The notes under the pieces: model-generated
Told to the model about the DNA's origin: nothing
What the model saw: only the letters and a program-made list of their open reading frames with translations
The model's database searches: none
Made by a program: the position numbers and the translations under genes
Shown: positions 12,646 to 25,000 of the stretch, one piece after another
Layout: every line of letters begins with the position of its first letter
Position numbering within the stretch: the first letter of the stretch is position 1
Assembly (NCBI GenBank): GCA_001986395.2
Contig: MQVO02000024.1
Location: 310,001-374,000, forward strand
Length of the DNA: 64,000 bases
Reading direction: 5' to 3'
Source: Irpex lacteus
Lineage: Eukaryota; Basidiomycota; Agaricomycetes; Polyporales; Irpicaceae

Positions 12646-15564
12646 CTAATCCCACTGCACCCGCTTCGCATACTCTCTAATATCCGACACAAACGAGTCC
12701 CCCACCTCATCCCCCGCGCCCGTCGCCACCTTCAAAATGAGCTCGTTGAGCGCGCTGTTACCGAGCACGTCGACGTGATCCCCCGTCGTCCCGCCTCCTC
12801 GGGGGATTGTCGCTACGGGTTCGTGTGGGAGCTGTGAGACGAGCACAGCACAGCACATAAGTTTAGTCAGAAGGAAAAAGAAAAGAAAGCCAAAGGGGAA
12901 ACCCATAGACGGTACGCACCTCAACAGTAACAACCTCCATCCCCGCCGGGTTCCACCTCCTCCTCTTCCACCCCTCCACACACATCGCCCCAAGACTCAA
13001 AAGACTAACCGTCCCATCCCCCTCACCCATCTTCACCCCATTCGTGATTTTAGGATTCACACCAGCATCCGTATACTCCGAATCAATAAATATGCGTCGC
13101 GAGAGCGGCATATTCAAAGGCGTGCAATCTGTAGTGTTGGAGGGCACGCAGGAGGGGTCGTGCGCGTCGGGTTGGACGTCGTCGTATTCGTAGGTTCCGC
13201 GTGTGTACCAATACGACCTCTCGGTATCCTTCCCCACCCCATACGCACAAACCACCTTCGTACTAGGCGCGTTCGGCAACTGCACCTCCAACGGATTACT
13301 CCACGTCCTCGGGTCCCTCACTCCATTCCACCGCAACTTCTCCTCATCTCTCTCGATGCCGAAGGAATAGTTTGAGGCGACCATGCGTTGGAAATGTGCG
13401 GGCGTGCGCTCGAGGATCCAGGAGGAGGCGGTGGAGGCTGTCATGTTTAGGGGGAGGTCGTGGGTTTGTGTGACGGGGTGGTGATGCTCTTCTGCGTTTG
13501 CGTTTGTTTCTGCGTTGGACGACGTGACGCGGAAGGCGATGAGGGAGCCGTGCGTGTGGTCTGCGTTGGAGGGGTCGTCGGGGGCGAAGGTTTCGTTGCC
13601 CCATATTGCGTCTCCTCCCTAGTCAGTATATAATTACGCGTGAGTTCGTCACTGTGTCGGTTCATGGAGATTGGGAAGATGGAAGGTGGGAGTTATGCGA
13701 GCGTACCTTGATCCACATACTCGCGCTCCCTGCCCAACTATGGAACAGCTTCCTTCGCTCCTTCCTTGAGAAGAAACGTTCCAAGACTACCTCACAGTCG
13801 TATCGTATTACAAGGAAGTAAAGTGTGCGTGTGACGTACCGTAAGCACCGGCAGGGTTCATCTGCACCGTGTCCTTCATCTCTCCCGAGAGGAACGCGGA
13901 CATCGCTTTGGCCTACATATCAACCGCCAATAAGATTCCCTTCACACATTGGAGGACGAGGGGGAAGAGGTGACGTACGACTCCCTATAAGATGAGACCG
14001 GTGTGAGTATGTTACATGTAGTGTGTGAGGATAATGAGGAGAGATAGAAGGAGGGACGTACGAGATGTGTACCAGCGATAGTAATCAACGACTCCACATG
14101 TTTCTAAATCCAAACGGACCATCCTGTCCATTAGCCCTTATTTATGTGCCGTTGAATTACAATGACACGCACCTCGACCCAATCAGACCCGCCGTTCCCG
14201 TGTTCAGGGCTTTCGACCCACTTGAAGCTGCCCGTTCCAAGTGAGCTTGCTTAACATAAAGAGTATCAGGAGGTAGGGATAGGACGTACAAATACTGTCA
14301 CTCAACGAGAGGAGGTGTCAGTTAGACTGCCAGTAGGGGTGGGATAGAGGGACGGAGCTTACGAGCATGACGGTGCTTCCCATCGAGTGTGCGACGAGTA
14401 CGACTCGTTCGTTATGTCTTGCTCTATGGGTTTGCTCTCATGTCAGCAACCCCAGCGCAAGTCTCCGCTCACGACAAACCAGCCACTCACTTAAACCCCT
14501 CAATCATCCCCTTCAACCTCGAGAAATACCCATCCCGAACCTCCAAATTCCCAAAGCTAAGCCTCCAATCATAACTCGCCATGCCCAAATTATTCGTACT
14601 ATCATACCCCACCACCGCCAGATTCTCCACAATCTTCTGCCACAGCCAGTACCCCTGTATGAACATGCTCGCCGCGTCTATGCCTTCTGCTGCTCTAACT
14701 TTGGCGTGCGGAGGGTCGAGCCCGGTGAGGGGATCGAGCATGATGGCGGAGATCCACCGGTCGCGGTTGAAGGTTACTTGGGAGAGCATGGAGAAGCCGC
14801 CCCACATTTTTTGGCGGAAGAAGGGGCGGAAGTCGGGGGAGGTGGACCAGGATTCGAGGCCCTAGCAGTGTGTGTTATTTTATGTTGATGGTTGTGAGTA
14901 AGGGAAAGGACGACTTACAGTAGAAATAATCCCCGGCACAAGAATAACAGGATGCTTTGCACTCAACCCACGCTCCGCAATCGCCTCACCAACGGTAAAC
15001 TCCAACCCATTATTGTTCAGTTTCCACGGTTCGGGTATGTTGCTCTTGAGACGGCGCCATTCGTTCTCAACGAGGGAGAGATCGAATTGGGGGAGTTGGG
15101 GGAGGGAGAGGCCGGTGCCGAGTTCGAATTCGTCGAGGAGGAGAGCGAGGTGCGTTTGGAAGTCGGTGAAGTCGTTGGGTTGGATTAGGATGAAGCCGAG
15201 GAGGACTCCGACTGTTTTGTTAAGAGGTGCACGTGAGAGAGTGTGAGTATTGGAGGTGGAGGAGATGGAAGGTAGACGTACGTATGATGCCGAGAGGGAA
15301 GAGGAACTTCGCTTTCCCATAGAACCTCTGCTCTTGCTTCGCACACCATCAGTCTTCCTCCACACTCAAACCACCATTTCAACACACCTGCTGGACCTTA
15401 TCCCTCCAAGCCTCGACCTTGTCCGCCAACTCCTCCTTCAAACTATCCACCTCGCCATCATTACGCACGTGTTTATCCTGCTGTACGACCGCTGTATCCG
15501 AGTCGTGTCGCTTTTTGAGGCTTGTGGACCGTTTTCGTAGGGCTGTGGATTGGGAGGCGGACAT
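12646..15564 (-). CDS. LRO1: Phospholipid:diacylglycerol acyltransferase (LCAT family)
   Basis: Makes triacylglycerol by moving an acyl group from a phospholipid to diacylglycerol, normally in the ER membrane. ATG 15564 opens a basic cytosolic N-terminus (RKRSTSLKKRH). The hydrophobic segment VGVLLGFILI near 15180-15210 is probably the single membrane anchor. KHPVILVPGI (near 14950) is the PDAT entry motif. AHSMGS near 14380 carries the nucleophile Ser of the lipase elbow. GDGTVSLLSLGAMC (about 13010) carries the Asp, and GDHVDVLGN near 12770 the His. The exon ending in EYAKRVQWD stops at 12646. Many short introns are present; all landmarks are in order, so the gene looks intact. Confidence 0.88.
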
Positions 15565-16201
15565 CGTCGCGAGCCTCTGTGCGGTGAGTGTTGTGAGGCA
15601 GGCGGTGGTTTGAACGTGTTTCTATCGAAAACATATCCAAGTCGAAACACGTCAATGGCACTCGGCCCGGCCCGGCGAACGCACGTCATGATGCATGATT
15701 GACGTTCGCCGTGATCGAAAACCTTCAACTTGAAGTCAACTCGTACACTATGGATTCTGGAAAGTGATTCTGACACCCTCAGTAACTACACACGAACATT
15801 AGCATCAGTAATGTCTGGAGGAAGCCATTCAAGAGAAATGTTCAAGTGGGAACGAAGCGTACAGTCGAGGCACAAGCTTAAGCTCGAGGGCCTGATTTTA
15901 ACGAGTAAGCTGGTAGTGACTATTCATTGATATTCATCTTCAATTCACGGTATTACTTTCACGAACACTGGCGTACGAACGGTCATGACAGATAATTATT
16001 GTGATAGCCTACTATGCTGTAACTATGAGCTGCTATCATCCAGATAAGCTTATCTCAAGACTGGACCCATATCGTCGGTAGCAATACACTCAGCTCCTTC
16101 GGGAACACTCATCAAGTGCGAAGTCTCCTGGTAAGTGGAATACTTACCTAAACATTGATTTCTGAGAGAGTTCTCATATGTCGACTCCTAGCTTATAGAA
16201 G
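15565..16201. other. Divergent intergenic region, PDAT / cupin gene
   Basis: About 640 nt without a supported gene. It should carry the promoters of the leftward PDAT gene and the rightward (now disrupted) cupin gene. Confidence 0.4.
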
Positions 16202-16729
16202 ATGGAAGTATCGTTAGGGACATCACCAGCGACCGCGGTTCCTACTGCTGCTGCCGATGTTATCAAACTCTTGAATCTAGAGAAACACCCTGAAGGAGGT
16301 GAGTAAGCTCTTCCGATAGTCTATGCAAACCGAGTGCGGGCTGAATATGAACATCGTGCATTGTGCAGGTTATTTTAGACGGACGCACCAAGAGCCTGCC
16401 GAGAACCCATCGCCCTATGCCGGTATGAGTCTATCTTCCAAAGAGAACACTTTCTCACTCACCTACTGATATCATGCCACCTGCTTATCATGGCATCTCA
16501 TTGAGACAGATGGCCAACTACGTCCACTAGCGACGTCCATCTACTATTTCCTCGCCGCAGACAGCCCCTCGAGCCTCTTTCACATGAACAAATCTGCGGT
16601 AAGTGACAAATGTCTCGCCATTGCCCTTACCCACCACAACGTAATGTTGACGCTGTATTTACTGTCATGGATAGACCATGCACGCCGTTCACCAAGGTCG
16701 CGCCGAATACACCTTGATCCACCCTGGGA
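16202..16729 (+). pseudogene. DUF985-type cupin gene, 5' part, disrupted by a LINE
   Basis: The 5' half of a small cupin-fold protein gene of unknown biochemical role. Exons 16202-16298, 16369-16422, 16510-16598 and 16675-16729 read through HPEGGYFRRTHQEP, RPLATSIYYFLAADSPSSLFH and GRAEYTLIHPG, which are hallmarks of the DUF985/cupin-5 family (HPEGG, RPLATSIYY). Coding is interrupted after the codons for HPG, inside a 14-bp target duplication at 16716-16729, where the LINE begins. The continuation lies 19.7 kb downstream (36411-36863). The two parts total 663 nt (220 codons plus stop) with all splice sites kept, so the break is recent. The truncated frame runs about 40 codons into LINE sequence. 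Confidence 0.85.
16716..16729. repeat. LINE target-site duplication, left copy
   Basis: GATCCACCCTGGGA, identical to 36411-36424. It flanks the LINE 5' end and belongs to the cupin exon. Confidence 0.9.
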
Positions 16730-16932
16730 CATCACCATCCGGAAATTTCCCACGGTCTATTCACTGCTTCCCTCGACACCACCCCACTTCCTTTCCCCCC
16801 TGCGAGTTCTTCAGCTTCACAGAAATCCCATTCTACTACTCCAACACCGCGTGAATAACCCCCTTCAAAGAATCTAACTTACCAGGCTTCTCAATTCAAC
16901 CCGGACCCTTTTGTCAATCAACCTTCGCTCAC

Positions 16933-18825
16933 ATGTCAGATTCGCCCCCGGGAGCAGATGTGCCTCCTGGCATATCTCGCGCCTCTAGCATCAGCCTCGA
17001 ATATACCCCTCCTCGTGACGACTTCAGAACCCTCCCACGTCTCCCCTCTCCTGGTAGCCTTGAAGGCCAGCCTTCACAAGCACCCCCCTTCGTCCCGCCT
17101 CAAGTTCCACAAGTTTCCATCGGTCCCGACACTCTTGGTCCCGGAGCGCCCGGATCCGAGGAACCCCACGATATCGATCTCTTTGGTCCAGAAACCGAGG
17201 ATCAACCTCTGGACGACGACTACTCTCCCCCTTTTGGCGCATACGTCGCATACGCAAACGATGAGCAAGTGACCGAATCGCTCCCCGTCTTTGCCACCAC
17301 CCTGTCCACTCTTGCTGCGTTCATCACTGAACCCCGTGTCATTGGCCGCATTCGCAACCTCGCGGGCGACGCTACCTCGTTCGATAACACCATCACTCCC
17401 ATCTACAACAACATTCGCACGCTCGTAAATCAATGGAACTCCATTGTAGACATTGATATATGTGTGCGTACCAACGTCTCAGAGCCAGTTCGCCCTCAAC
17501 CATCCCCATCAGCTGCTTTCCCTCGTCCCGCTGCACAACCTAGCGCACCAGCACCCGCTCCCATTCCCACTCGCCAAGTCCCGCCGGCCACGGCTGCAAG
17601 GCGCGCCATGCGCATTGGCGGCGTCCCAACTCACCACACTGTCCAGACCACCCTTCCATTCGCCCCGGCGCATAATACACCACCCCCAATTCCGATCGCC
17701 ACTCGCCCTCCTCCCACTTTCGCTCAAGTAGTCAAGAACCCCAACGCATCAAACGTTGTCCTCGACACAGCCAGAATGCTCACTGCGGCGATGCCTGATG
17801 CGCCCGCCGCAACCATATTCGATATGGCCTCACGCATGGCCCCAACTCGCCCCGCCAATCGCGCCACTCCCAAGCACGCCCCTCGCGGCGCCTCGAAAGT
17901 CATAACGGTAAAACCTGCGGAAGGTACTCATGTAAATGTTTCTCAGATCCCCAACGACCAAACTCTATTGAGCGAGTTCGCCCTGCTGTACGAGAACGCC
18001 AAGATGGACGAACGCCTACCGGAGGATGCTCCTGACGTACTCTTCGTACGATGGATGAGCAACACCCTACATATCCAATTCCGTACCTCTCCTATCGACG
18101 GCACCGAAATGCTCGTCGAGAACTTCTGGAATCAGTGCCCTGGGCTCAACGCTGCGCAGCCTGTGGTATCAAAATTCCGATTCCGTAACGGAGTCTTATA
18201 CAGGCGTGTCCCTTTCCCTGACCCATCTGCTGCTAACTCCCCCGCTTCTGTTGAACAGATCCGCCAATCTCTCCTCTCTCAGCCAGCCTACGATGGCATC
18301 ACTCTCATTGGCAACCCGCGTGTTCAGATCGCGGAAGGCTCTACCTACGGTAACGTTTTTGTTGACTTCCACGATAGCTCCACCTCCCGCTGCATGCGCC
18401 AGATCATGCGGCAAGTAGTATACATCAACGGCTCTGTGTGTCGAGCTGTCCAAGCTCACAACTTCCGCCCTGCGGTCCCTCGCTGCGCCATCTGCCAGCG
18501 CTGGGGCCACTCCTCCCAAATCTGCCGCTCACCCGTCGTCCGATGCCCCATCTGCGCCCAGGCGCATGACGAGCGCGAGCACGACCGAGTAGCAGCCAAC
18601 GCTCCCGCTAAGTGTTTTAACTGCAATGAAGCACACCGCGCTGACTCTCCTGCTTGCACCTACTTCCAGCACCGTCGTGATCGCGAATGGATTGAAGCCC
18701 ATCCTCCCGCAGCTGCAACCCAAGCAGCTCGCAACATCCCTCACATCGACCTCCGCCAACAGGCCGCCCGGCTCGCCAAAGCCAAACGCGGCCAACGCAT
18801 TGGCATGGGCCGGATCACTAACTGA
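16933..18825 (+). CDS. LINE ORF1, gag-like RNA-binding protein
   Basis: 630-residue gag-like protein that would coat the element's RNA. The N-terminal 320 residues are Pro/Ala-rich and low in complexity. A folded region follows from about residue 330 (ITVKPAEGTHVNVSQIP...). Near residues 515-580 there is a cluster of zinc knuckles: CAICQRWGHSSQIC (CCHC), CPICAQAHDEREH and CFNCNEAHRADSPAC. The basic C-terminus ends 6 nt before the ORF2 start, so ORF2 may be translated by reinitiation. The single open frame shows no lesions. Confidence 0.88.
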   Translation: MSDSPPGADVPPGISRASSISLEYTPPRDDFRTLPRLPSPGSLEGQPSQAPPFVPPQVPQVSIGPDTLGPGAPGSEEPHDIDLFGPETEDQPLDDDYSPPFGAYVAYANDEQVTESLPVFATTLSTLAAFITEPRVIGRIRNLAGDATSFDNTITPIYNNIRTLVNQWNSIVDIDICVRTNVSEPVRPQPSPSAAFPRPAAQPSAPAPAPIPTRQVPPATAARRAMRIGGVPTHHTVQTTLPFAPAHNTPPPIPIATRPPPTFAQVVKNPNASNVVLDTARMLTAAMPDAPAATIFDMASRMAPTRPANRATPKHAPRGASKVITVKPAEGTHVNVSQIPNDQTLLSEFALLYENAKMDERLPEDAPDVLFVRWMSNTLHIQFRTSPIDGTEMLVENFWNQCPGLNAAQPVVSKFRFRNGVLYRRVPFPDPSAANSPASVEQIRQSLLSQPAYDGITLIGNPRVQIAEGSTYGNVFVDFHDSSTSRCMRQIMRQVVYINGSVCRAVQAHNFRPAVPRCAICQRWGHSSQICRSPVVRCPICAQAHDEREHDRVAANAPAKCFNCNEAHRADSPACTYFQHRRDREWIEAHPPAAATQAARNIPHIDLRQQAARLAKAKRGQRIGMGRITN

Positions 18826-18831
18826 GTACCC

Positions 18832-21129
18832 ATGGCCAACGTTACTCAGTATAACCCGCAAGTATTTCGCGTTATTTCATTTAATGCTAATCATACCGCA
18901 AATAACACTGCAGCAGCGCTGCAGCACTTTCTGTTTGCTGACGCTATTTTCATTCAGGAACCATCTTACTCCGTGCTCAAGCACGTACCGTCACCAACAA
19001 ACCCAGATGGTGATGAGTTCTTCGGAACTCAAGCACAGCCCGCCGACTGGCTTCTACTTGAAGTACGTGATATCCACAACGCCCGAGTGGCATGTTACGT
19101 CAACCACCGCTGGAGAGGAGCTAACCCTCGCACAAGGCATGACATCATTTCCCACCCGCACCTTCTTTGCTTCTCTCTCATGTTTGGAGACACTGAACGT
19201 TTCTTCCTTAACGTCTACAGCCATCCAGACACCCATGAAGGGACTAAAGCACTCATCCAGTCCCACCACCTCCCTCCCTTCACCCTCATCGCTGGTGACT
19301 TCAACTCTCATCACATGCTGTGGGAGTCTGCGCGCCGCAACGACGTGCACGCCCAAGACATCATCGACTTCATGCCGGATGTGCAGGTGTCCCTTCTTAA
19401 CATACCTGATGTCTTCACCCACTTCCCACATCGTCGCTCCTTCCAACCTTCGGTCATCGACCTGGCTTGGCTTAGCTCTGAGCTAGTAGACCATCCCCTT
19501 ACTTCTCTTACTATTGATCCCAATTCCCGCATGGGCTCCGACCATGCTGTACTTATCATTGATATTCCTACTGTTCCGGCATACGTTGCCACTCCACGAA
19601 TAAAGCCGGGTTCAGAAGAAGAAGCTGACTTCATCAGCGACGTGCTTGAAGCTTTTACACAACACACCAACAATTCTTTATCTTCTCTCGCTGAAATCGA
19701 AACATCACTAACATCACTCTTCACGTCCATCCAGGAGGCCTTTGACCGACACGCGCAAATGCCTAAAATCTCAAGTCACTCCAAGCCTTGGTGGAACGAG
19801 GAGTGCCGTCGTGCACTTGCTAAGTTCCGTGCATCAAACCTTCTCGAAGACCGGTGGGCGTTCTTCGCCGCAGTACGCACTGCAAAGCGGCAGTACTTCG
19901 ACGCTGTCATCGCCGAAATGGTCGCCAAGAAACGCACATGGGACCTCACCGCTTGGTCCAAACCCCGTCCCATCTCCACGGTCTCGCATATTCAAGACCG
20001 TAACGGCAACATCATCCACTCCTTCAACCACTTCGTCCATAGCTGCGCGGATCAATTCTACTCTGCGCAGGATCGGCAAGTGGACCTATCAGCTGTCAAC
20101 TGCTTCCCGCAAAGAGAAGAACGCGCCTTCCCCCCCTTCTCAACCAAGGAACTGCGTGACGCCCTTGCAGGCACCTCATCACGCTCAGCCCCTGGCCCCG
20201 ACCACCTTACCTGGCCAATCATCAAATTCCTATGCCAAGACCACTCCATCGAGGACTACCTACTACGTGTATTCAATGCATGCGTCCAGCACTCCTTTTG
20301 GCCATCCCAATTCAAGTCCTCGGTCACCATCATCATCCCGAAACCCAAGAAACCCGACTATTCCATCCTCAAAGCCTATCGCCCCATCGTCTTACTCAGC
20401 TGCGTCGGCAAGCTCTGCGAGAAGATGATTGCGAATCGCATGCAATACGACTGCATCCGCCACCAACTCCTGCACCCTTCACAATGTGGAGGCGTACGCT
20501 TGCACTCCACGGACGACGCAGGCCTCCTCCTGACACACCATCTCCGAGCTGCCCGTGACGCTGGACTACACTCTACGTGTCTAGCCATGGACATCGCACA
20601 ATTCTACCCCTCTGTCAACCACCTTCTCCTAGTCACCATTCTCAGGCGGCTAGGATTCTCGTCCTCGCTTTGCAAGCTGGTTGAGTCATACTTAGCCGGC
20701 CGCAGCACCCGATTCAGATGGTCTGACAAACTGTCTGAACCCATCGATTGCACCGTTGGCGTTGGCCAAGGCTCCTGCCTCTCATCACTCTTTGCGGCTC
20801 TCTCAATTCTTCCGGCCCTGTTCCTCATCTCACGCCTCCTTCCCGCTCCCACTAGTATCCTCCGCACCTCACTCCTCTTCTTCGTTGATGATGGAACACT
20901 CGTAATATCCACCGATTCACTGGGAACCAACATCTTCCTACTCGGCTTCCTCTACCCACGCATCGTCTCTGCGTTTAAGCAGATCGGCATCGTCTTAGAA
21001 CTTGACAAACTCGAACTCTGCCATTTCCCTCGCCCGCGCTTCTCAGGCCCCCTCCCCTCCCTTTCTATTACCCTCGACGGCGCAACAGTCACTCTTCAAC
21101 CACAGCGAGTGTGGCGCTACCTCGGATTC
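18832..21129 (+). CDS. LINE ORF2, 5' part: APE endonuclease and reverse transcriptase
   Basis: First 766 codons of the polyprotein that nicks target DNA and reverse-transcribes the element. APE-type endonuclease, residues about 1-240: FNANHTANN, IFIQEPSYS, GDFNSHHMLW and SDHAVLI. Reverse transcriptase, residues about 430-760: SAPGPDHLTWPIIKFL, YRPIVLLSCVGKLCEKM and the catalytic FVDD box at about residue 683 (20881-20895; Val replaces the usual Ala of YADD). Coding stops making sense after VWRYLGF at 21129, exactly where the KDZ transposon begins; 5 foreign codons follow before a stop. The continuation is at 34697. Confidence 0.9.
21123..21129. repeat. KDZ transposon target-site duplication, left copy
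   Basis: CGGATTC, repeated at 34690-34696. It lies within LINE ORF2. Confidence 0.85.
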
Positions 21130-21156
21130 CAGGCGTCCATGTAGGGATTTCTGAAA
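21130..21156 (+). repeat. KDZ terminal inverted repeat, left
   Basis: 27 nt starting CAGGCGTC, then the CATGTAGG and TTTCTGAAA cores. It pairs with 34663-34689 at 20 of 27 positions. Confidence 0.85.
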
Positions 21157-21384
21157 AACTGCTCATAGACCAGTAGAGCGGATTTAATCTAAGCCTGCTA
21201 CAGCAGCATTTTTGTTTCAGAAACATTGCTGCTAGCGCGTTTCTGAAACACTGCTCCTAGCATAACTTACCAAAAGCGGCAGTTTACCGCGCCTCAGAAT
21301 AATGATTACTAATAAAAATAATTGGCCCAGATCAATCTTATGGCGGTTGCGAGATCTACAGATATTACAACACTACTAAAATAG
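21157..21384. repeat. KDZ left subterminal region with TTTCWGAAA motifs
   Basis: Two further copies of the terminal core, TTTCAGAAA at 21215-21223 and TTTCTGAAA at 21240-21248, each followed by an ACTGCT/ATTGCT word. The first lies in a CAGCA...TGCTG inverted repeat (about 21200-21234). Arrayed subterminal motifs are typical transposase-binding sites; that role is inferred. Confidence 0.6.
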
Positions 21385-21895
21385 GGAGCGGGAGTAGGAG
21401 CGGGTGGGCGGGCATATGCAGCGGGGCGGATATTGTGTCAGGGCGGGAAATAGGGCGGGGCGGGAATTGCGCCAGGGCGGGATATGCAGCGGGACGGATA
21501 TTGTGTCAGGGCGGGAAATAGGGCGGGGCGGGAATTGCGCCAGGGCGGGATATGCAGCGGGACAGAAACTGGGACAGGGCGGGAAATAGGGCGGGCGGGA
21601 ATTGCGCCAGGGCGGGATATGCAGCGGGACAGAAACTGGGACAGGGCGGGAAATAGGGCGGGGCGGGAATTGCACCAGGGCGGGATATGCAGCGGGACAG
21701 AAACTGGGACAGGGCGGGAAATAGGGCGGGGCGGGAATTGCACCAGGGCGGGATATGCAGCGGGACAGAAACTGGGACAGGGCGGGAAATAGGGCGGGGC
21801 GGGAATTGCACCAGGGCGGGATATGCAGCGGGACAGAAACTGGGACAGGGCGGGGAATGGGCCGGGGCGGGAATTGCACCAGGGCCAGAAATAGA
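21385..21895. repeat. 68-bp G-rich minisatellite inside the KDZ element
   Basis: About seven tandem units with GATATGCAGCGGG-type starts at 21413 (variant), 21481, 21549, 21616, 21684, 21752 and 21820, i.e. spacing 68 with one 67. The unit contains GGGCGGGAAATAGGGCGGGG, with at least four runs of three or more G on the plus strand: a G-quadruplex-type motif repeated in each unit. Long ORFs through it on both strands are artefacts of a repeat lacking stops. Confidence 0.9.
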
Positions 21896-22091
21896 GCGGG
21901 AGGGAGAAAAGGAATCGGGAGGGAAAGCGTCGGGATGGCAAAAGTATCACAGGGGGGTTAGCATAGGAACGAGATGGCGGCAGAGCGGGAATTGGGCATA
22001 CAGGAGAGGCGGGAGCAGGGTTATAAAGAGAAGCTGATGACGTGCGATGAGGGCCACATTTGCAGCGCCGCGAATGCCTCTTGCTCGCCCA

Positions 22092-25000
22092 CTAGTTGAA
22101 TTCGTCCGCGTACATATCGTAGTCGTCCGCATAGCCTTCCTCTTCTTCCAGCTCGAGGTCGATAACGGGATGGTTAGGTGGCGGTAACGGTGCTTCTTCA
22201 TCGGCATTGTCTCCGGCGTTTGCATCACGGTCGGCGTTCGCTTCGTTGTCTACCTGAGCTCCTCCATCCTTGTCGATATTTACCTCCACAAGAATAGGAT
22301 TCTCGCGCATGAATTTCTCGGCGGATGTTCGAAGCGGGAGCCACTGTTGTGACCAATGGTTTGCGAGCTTCATCTCGTGGTCTGCGTGCGAGAGCGCGTA
22401 GGCCCTTCTGCCCTCGTAGACTTCGTCAGATTCCCCAGGATCCCGATATTGAGCTCGTTCGTGCCACCACTGGCTGCGTGCATGACAAAAGGCGACGGCG
22501 CGACGCATTTCTTCATGCAGGAGGGCGACTTCTTCCCACCATCGCAGTGCACGTGCTCTGCACCTCGCCCACTCAATTCGAAGACCTCAAGAAACCAGTC
22601 AGCGAGATTAAAAAAACAACAGTCACAATAATTACTCACTTTCTTGCACATACGGGTCATTATCGTCCTCCCCGGCATTCTCAGCAAGCCATATCCACGA
22701 CAACGTCCGGCGGCCTTCGCGAATGGGAAGATCGTCTTGAAAGTCAAGGCCGTACACTCCCTCGACAGACATCCCCGCAGCTTGTCGAATGGCTGCACGC
22801 TCGGCCTTCTCCTGCTCAGTGAGTGCTCGCTCATTGAAAGACCGGACGTCTTCGTCGCGAAGAACTTTCAATATCTTTTCCCAGTCGCCTGGACCTCGAA
22901 CTTGCAACAGGGCGCCGCGGGCGCGGCGATACTTCTTTGCGGCCGACAAGGCCCTCCGATCGATAATTGCAAGCCACGAGCGACCTCGCGTGTTTGCCCG
23001 TTGGCCGACCATGTTCTTGATCTTGTACCTATTTGCGAATGTCCGTGTGCGTAGTTGGCGTCGTAGATCGTCCAACGCCTCCTTGGCCTGAGCTTCCCGC
23101 AATTGATCCTCCAGCCGAAGAAGGTTCGCGTCACAGACGTTGCGTCTGTGATGCTCGAGACGAGAATCGGAGGGTAGGTACAGGGGGATATCCTCGACCT
23201 CTTGAGCTGCTTCACCTTCAACAGAGCCATCAGCGGCGAACTGTACGACACGTACAAGACCAGGCATGTGGATAAGTTGCTGCCGCCGGAACTCTTGCAA
23301 TTTACGCCGCAACGCCCGTCTTCGCTCGTTTCGCGCGAGCTCCGTGAGAACATTGCCGAAAGGAATATCAGCAATCTCCGCTTGGAGGTGCATCCTGTCG
23401 TATGGTAGTCAGTGCGGAGGCTAGCTGTGCCAGTTGATATGTATGAAAACTCACTGTGCGTTCTCGAGATCGAGCCCCAAACATATAAACGACGCCGGTG
23501 TATTGTCCTGCACGACACCGTGCTGTCTCATCTCCTCCTGCTCGTCACGAAGGGCAGCCAGGCGAGCCATGTTGAAAGTTTCCTCTAGGATACATTACGT
23601 GTGAGTGAAGTCTATCTGGATCGAAATGTGAAACCTACGTGGACGACTCGACGTGTAAGGACATGGCGCAGTGGGATCTCGCGTCCAAGTGTCGAGCATG
23701 GTCTCCCACTCTGCTACTCTTGCAGGGTTGCTCTCGCGAAGTTGCGCGTTGAACGCCAGGTACTCTTCTTGATGGACCTTCGCCTGGTTGATAGCCTCGA
23801 GCATACGGCGCGCGAGAGAACTACCCAGACCATTGTTCTTCCTCCAGTTCAGAAACGCGCAGAGATCATCCAGGAGTTCTTGACGTGCCGCCGGTGTCAT
23901 CTCCTTGATACTTGGGGCCACCTTATTCAACCACGACCAAAGCCGCTCGATGCCCTCGCCATCGGTCTCTCCGGCACCCTCAGTGTAGTTGAGCGACATG
24001 GGGCCATGGCACGACTCTTCGTGAGCCCGGAGATGGCCTTTGGGAACCTTCGTAACCACTCGACCAGCGGAAACGTTCAAACGTAGCCATTCAGGAAGAC
24101 TACGCATTCGCGTCCAGAAGTTCTTGAAGTACTGGCATGCGATGTCGTACGTGATGAGGAGATGCGACCGAACGCCTACGAGAGAGGCAAGGAGCACGTA
24201 GTCGACATTGCACTGCCTAACGCACGTTAGCACAGCTAATTAATAAACAGATGCAATGATATACTCACCTTTCCCCCCGCTGCAGATCCCCCATCCCATT
24301 TGGCCTCCACATGTCGTGTCTGCTACATGCGACCCCGACAACACCGGTGGCGTTCAAGCCTTTCGCCTTCTTGAGGTTCGCGAGGATCATTGCGGTAAAG
24401 CCTGAGCATGTACTAAGCTATGCGAGTCGATGTCAACAACGAAGATAGAAGTAAATAAACTGCGTACCTCGGTTTCAGATGCATGTTTCCTGACATGCTC
24501 CATATATCCTTGTGGCTCGACAAAGTAAGATAAGCCAGGTGCTAGAGCGACGTGCACATTGTTGGTTGCACGATGCCGGTTCTTGAGACGAAAGTTGCAA
24601 TCTACGGCAACCGTCTGACGGTACAAGTATCTGAGATGGGGCGGCGTCGTAGCATAATCCTCGGGCAAGTTGACTCCGGGGTGTGGGCATGCACGGCAAG
24701 GAACCGACAGCTCGCCGGGCTTTGTGGTTGATATCCCGTTGGGGAAGTGCCCTCGACCAGCACGCATGAAAGCCTTCAGATTACGCCACTCCCGTATCAT
24801 GTTCGTCAACGATTGATGACGATCCTAGGTAATTATTGAGCTCAGTCGTTGAGGGTTCGAGAAAAGACTACGTACAGGTAATTTCTGCAAAGGCGAGCCG
24901 CCGGTTTTCAACTCCAGTACCTTCCAGAAATCATAGACCGTAAGATTTCCTTGCAGGTTCAGCAGATGAAAGAACTCGAGAACTTCTGTGGTTGCGCATG

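Noticed and set aside
17024..20933. Antisense and shifted ORFs within the LINE (up to 286 codons)
   Set aside because: They overlap ORF1/ORF2, which carry clear family motifs; the shadows have none.
21385..21895. CRISPR-like array
   Set aside because: Units are contiguous 68-bp tandem repeats without unique spacers, in a eukaryotic genome.
21376..22037. Long open frames on both strands through the 68-bp repeats (up to 170 codons)
   Set aside because: They arise because the repeat unit lacks stops in several frames; composition is repetitive and no domain or start context supports coding.
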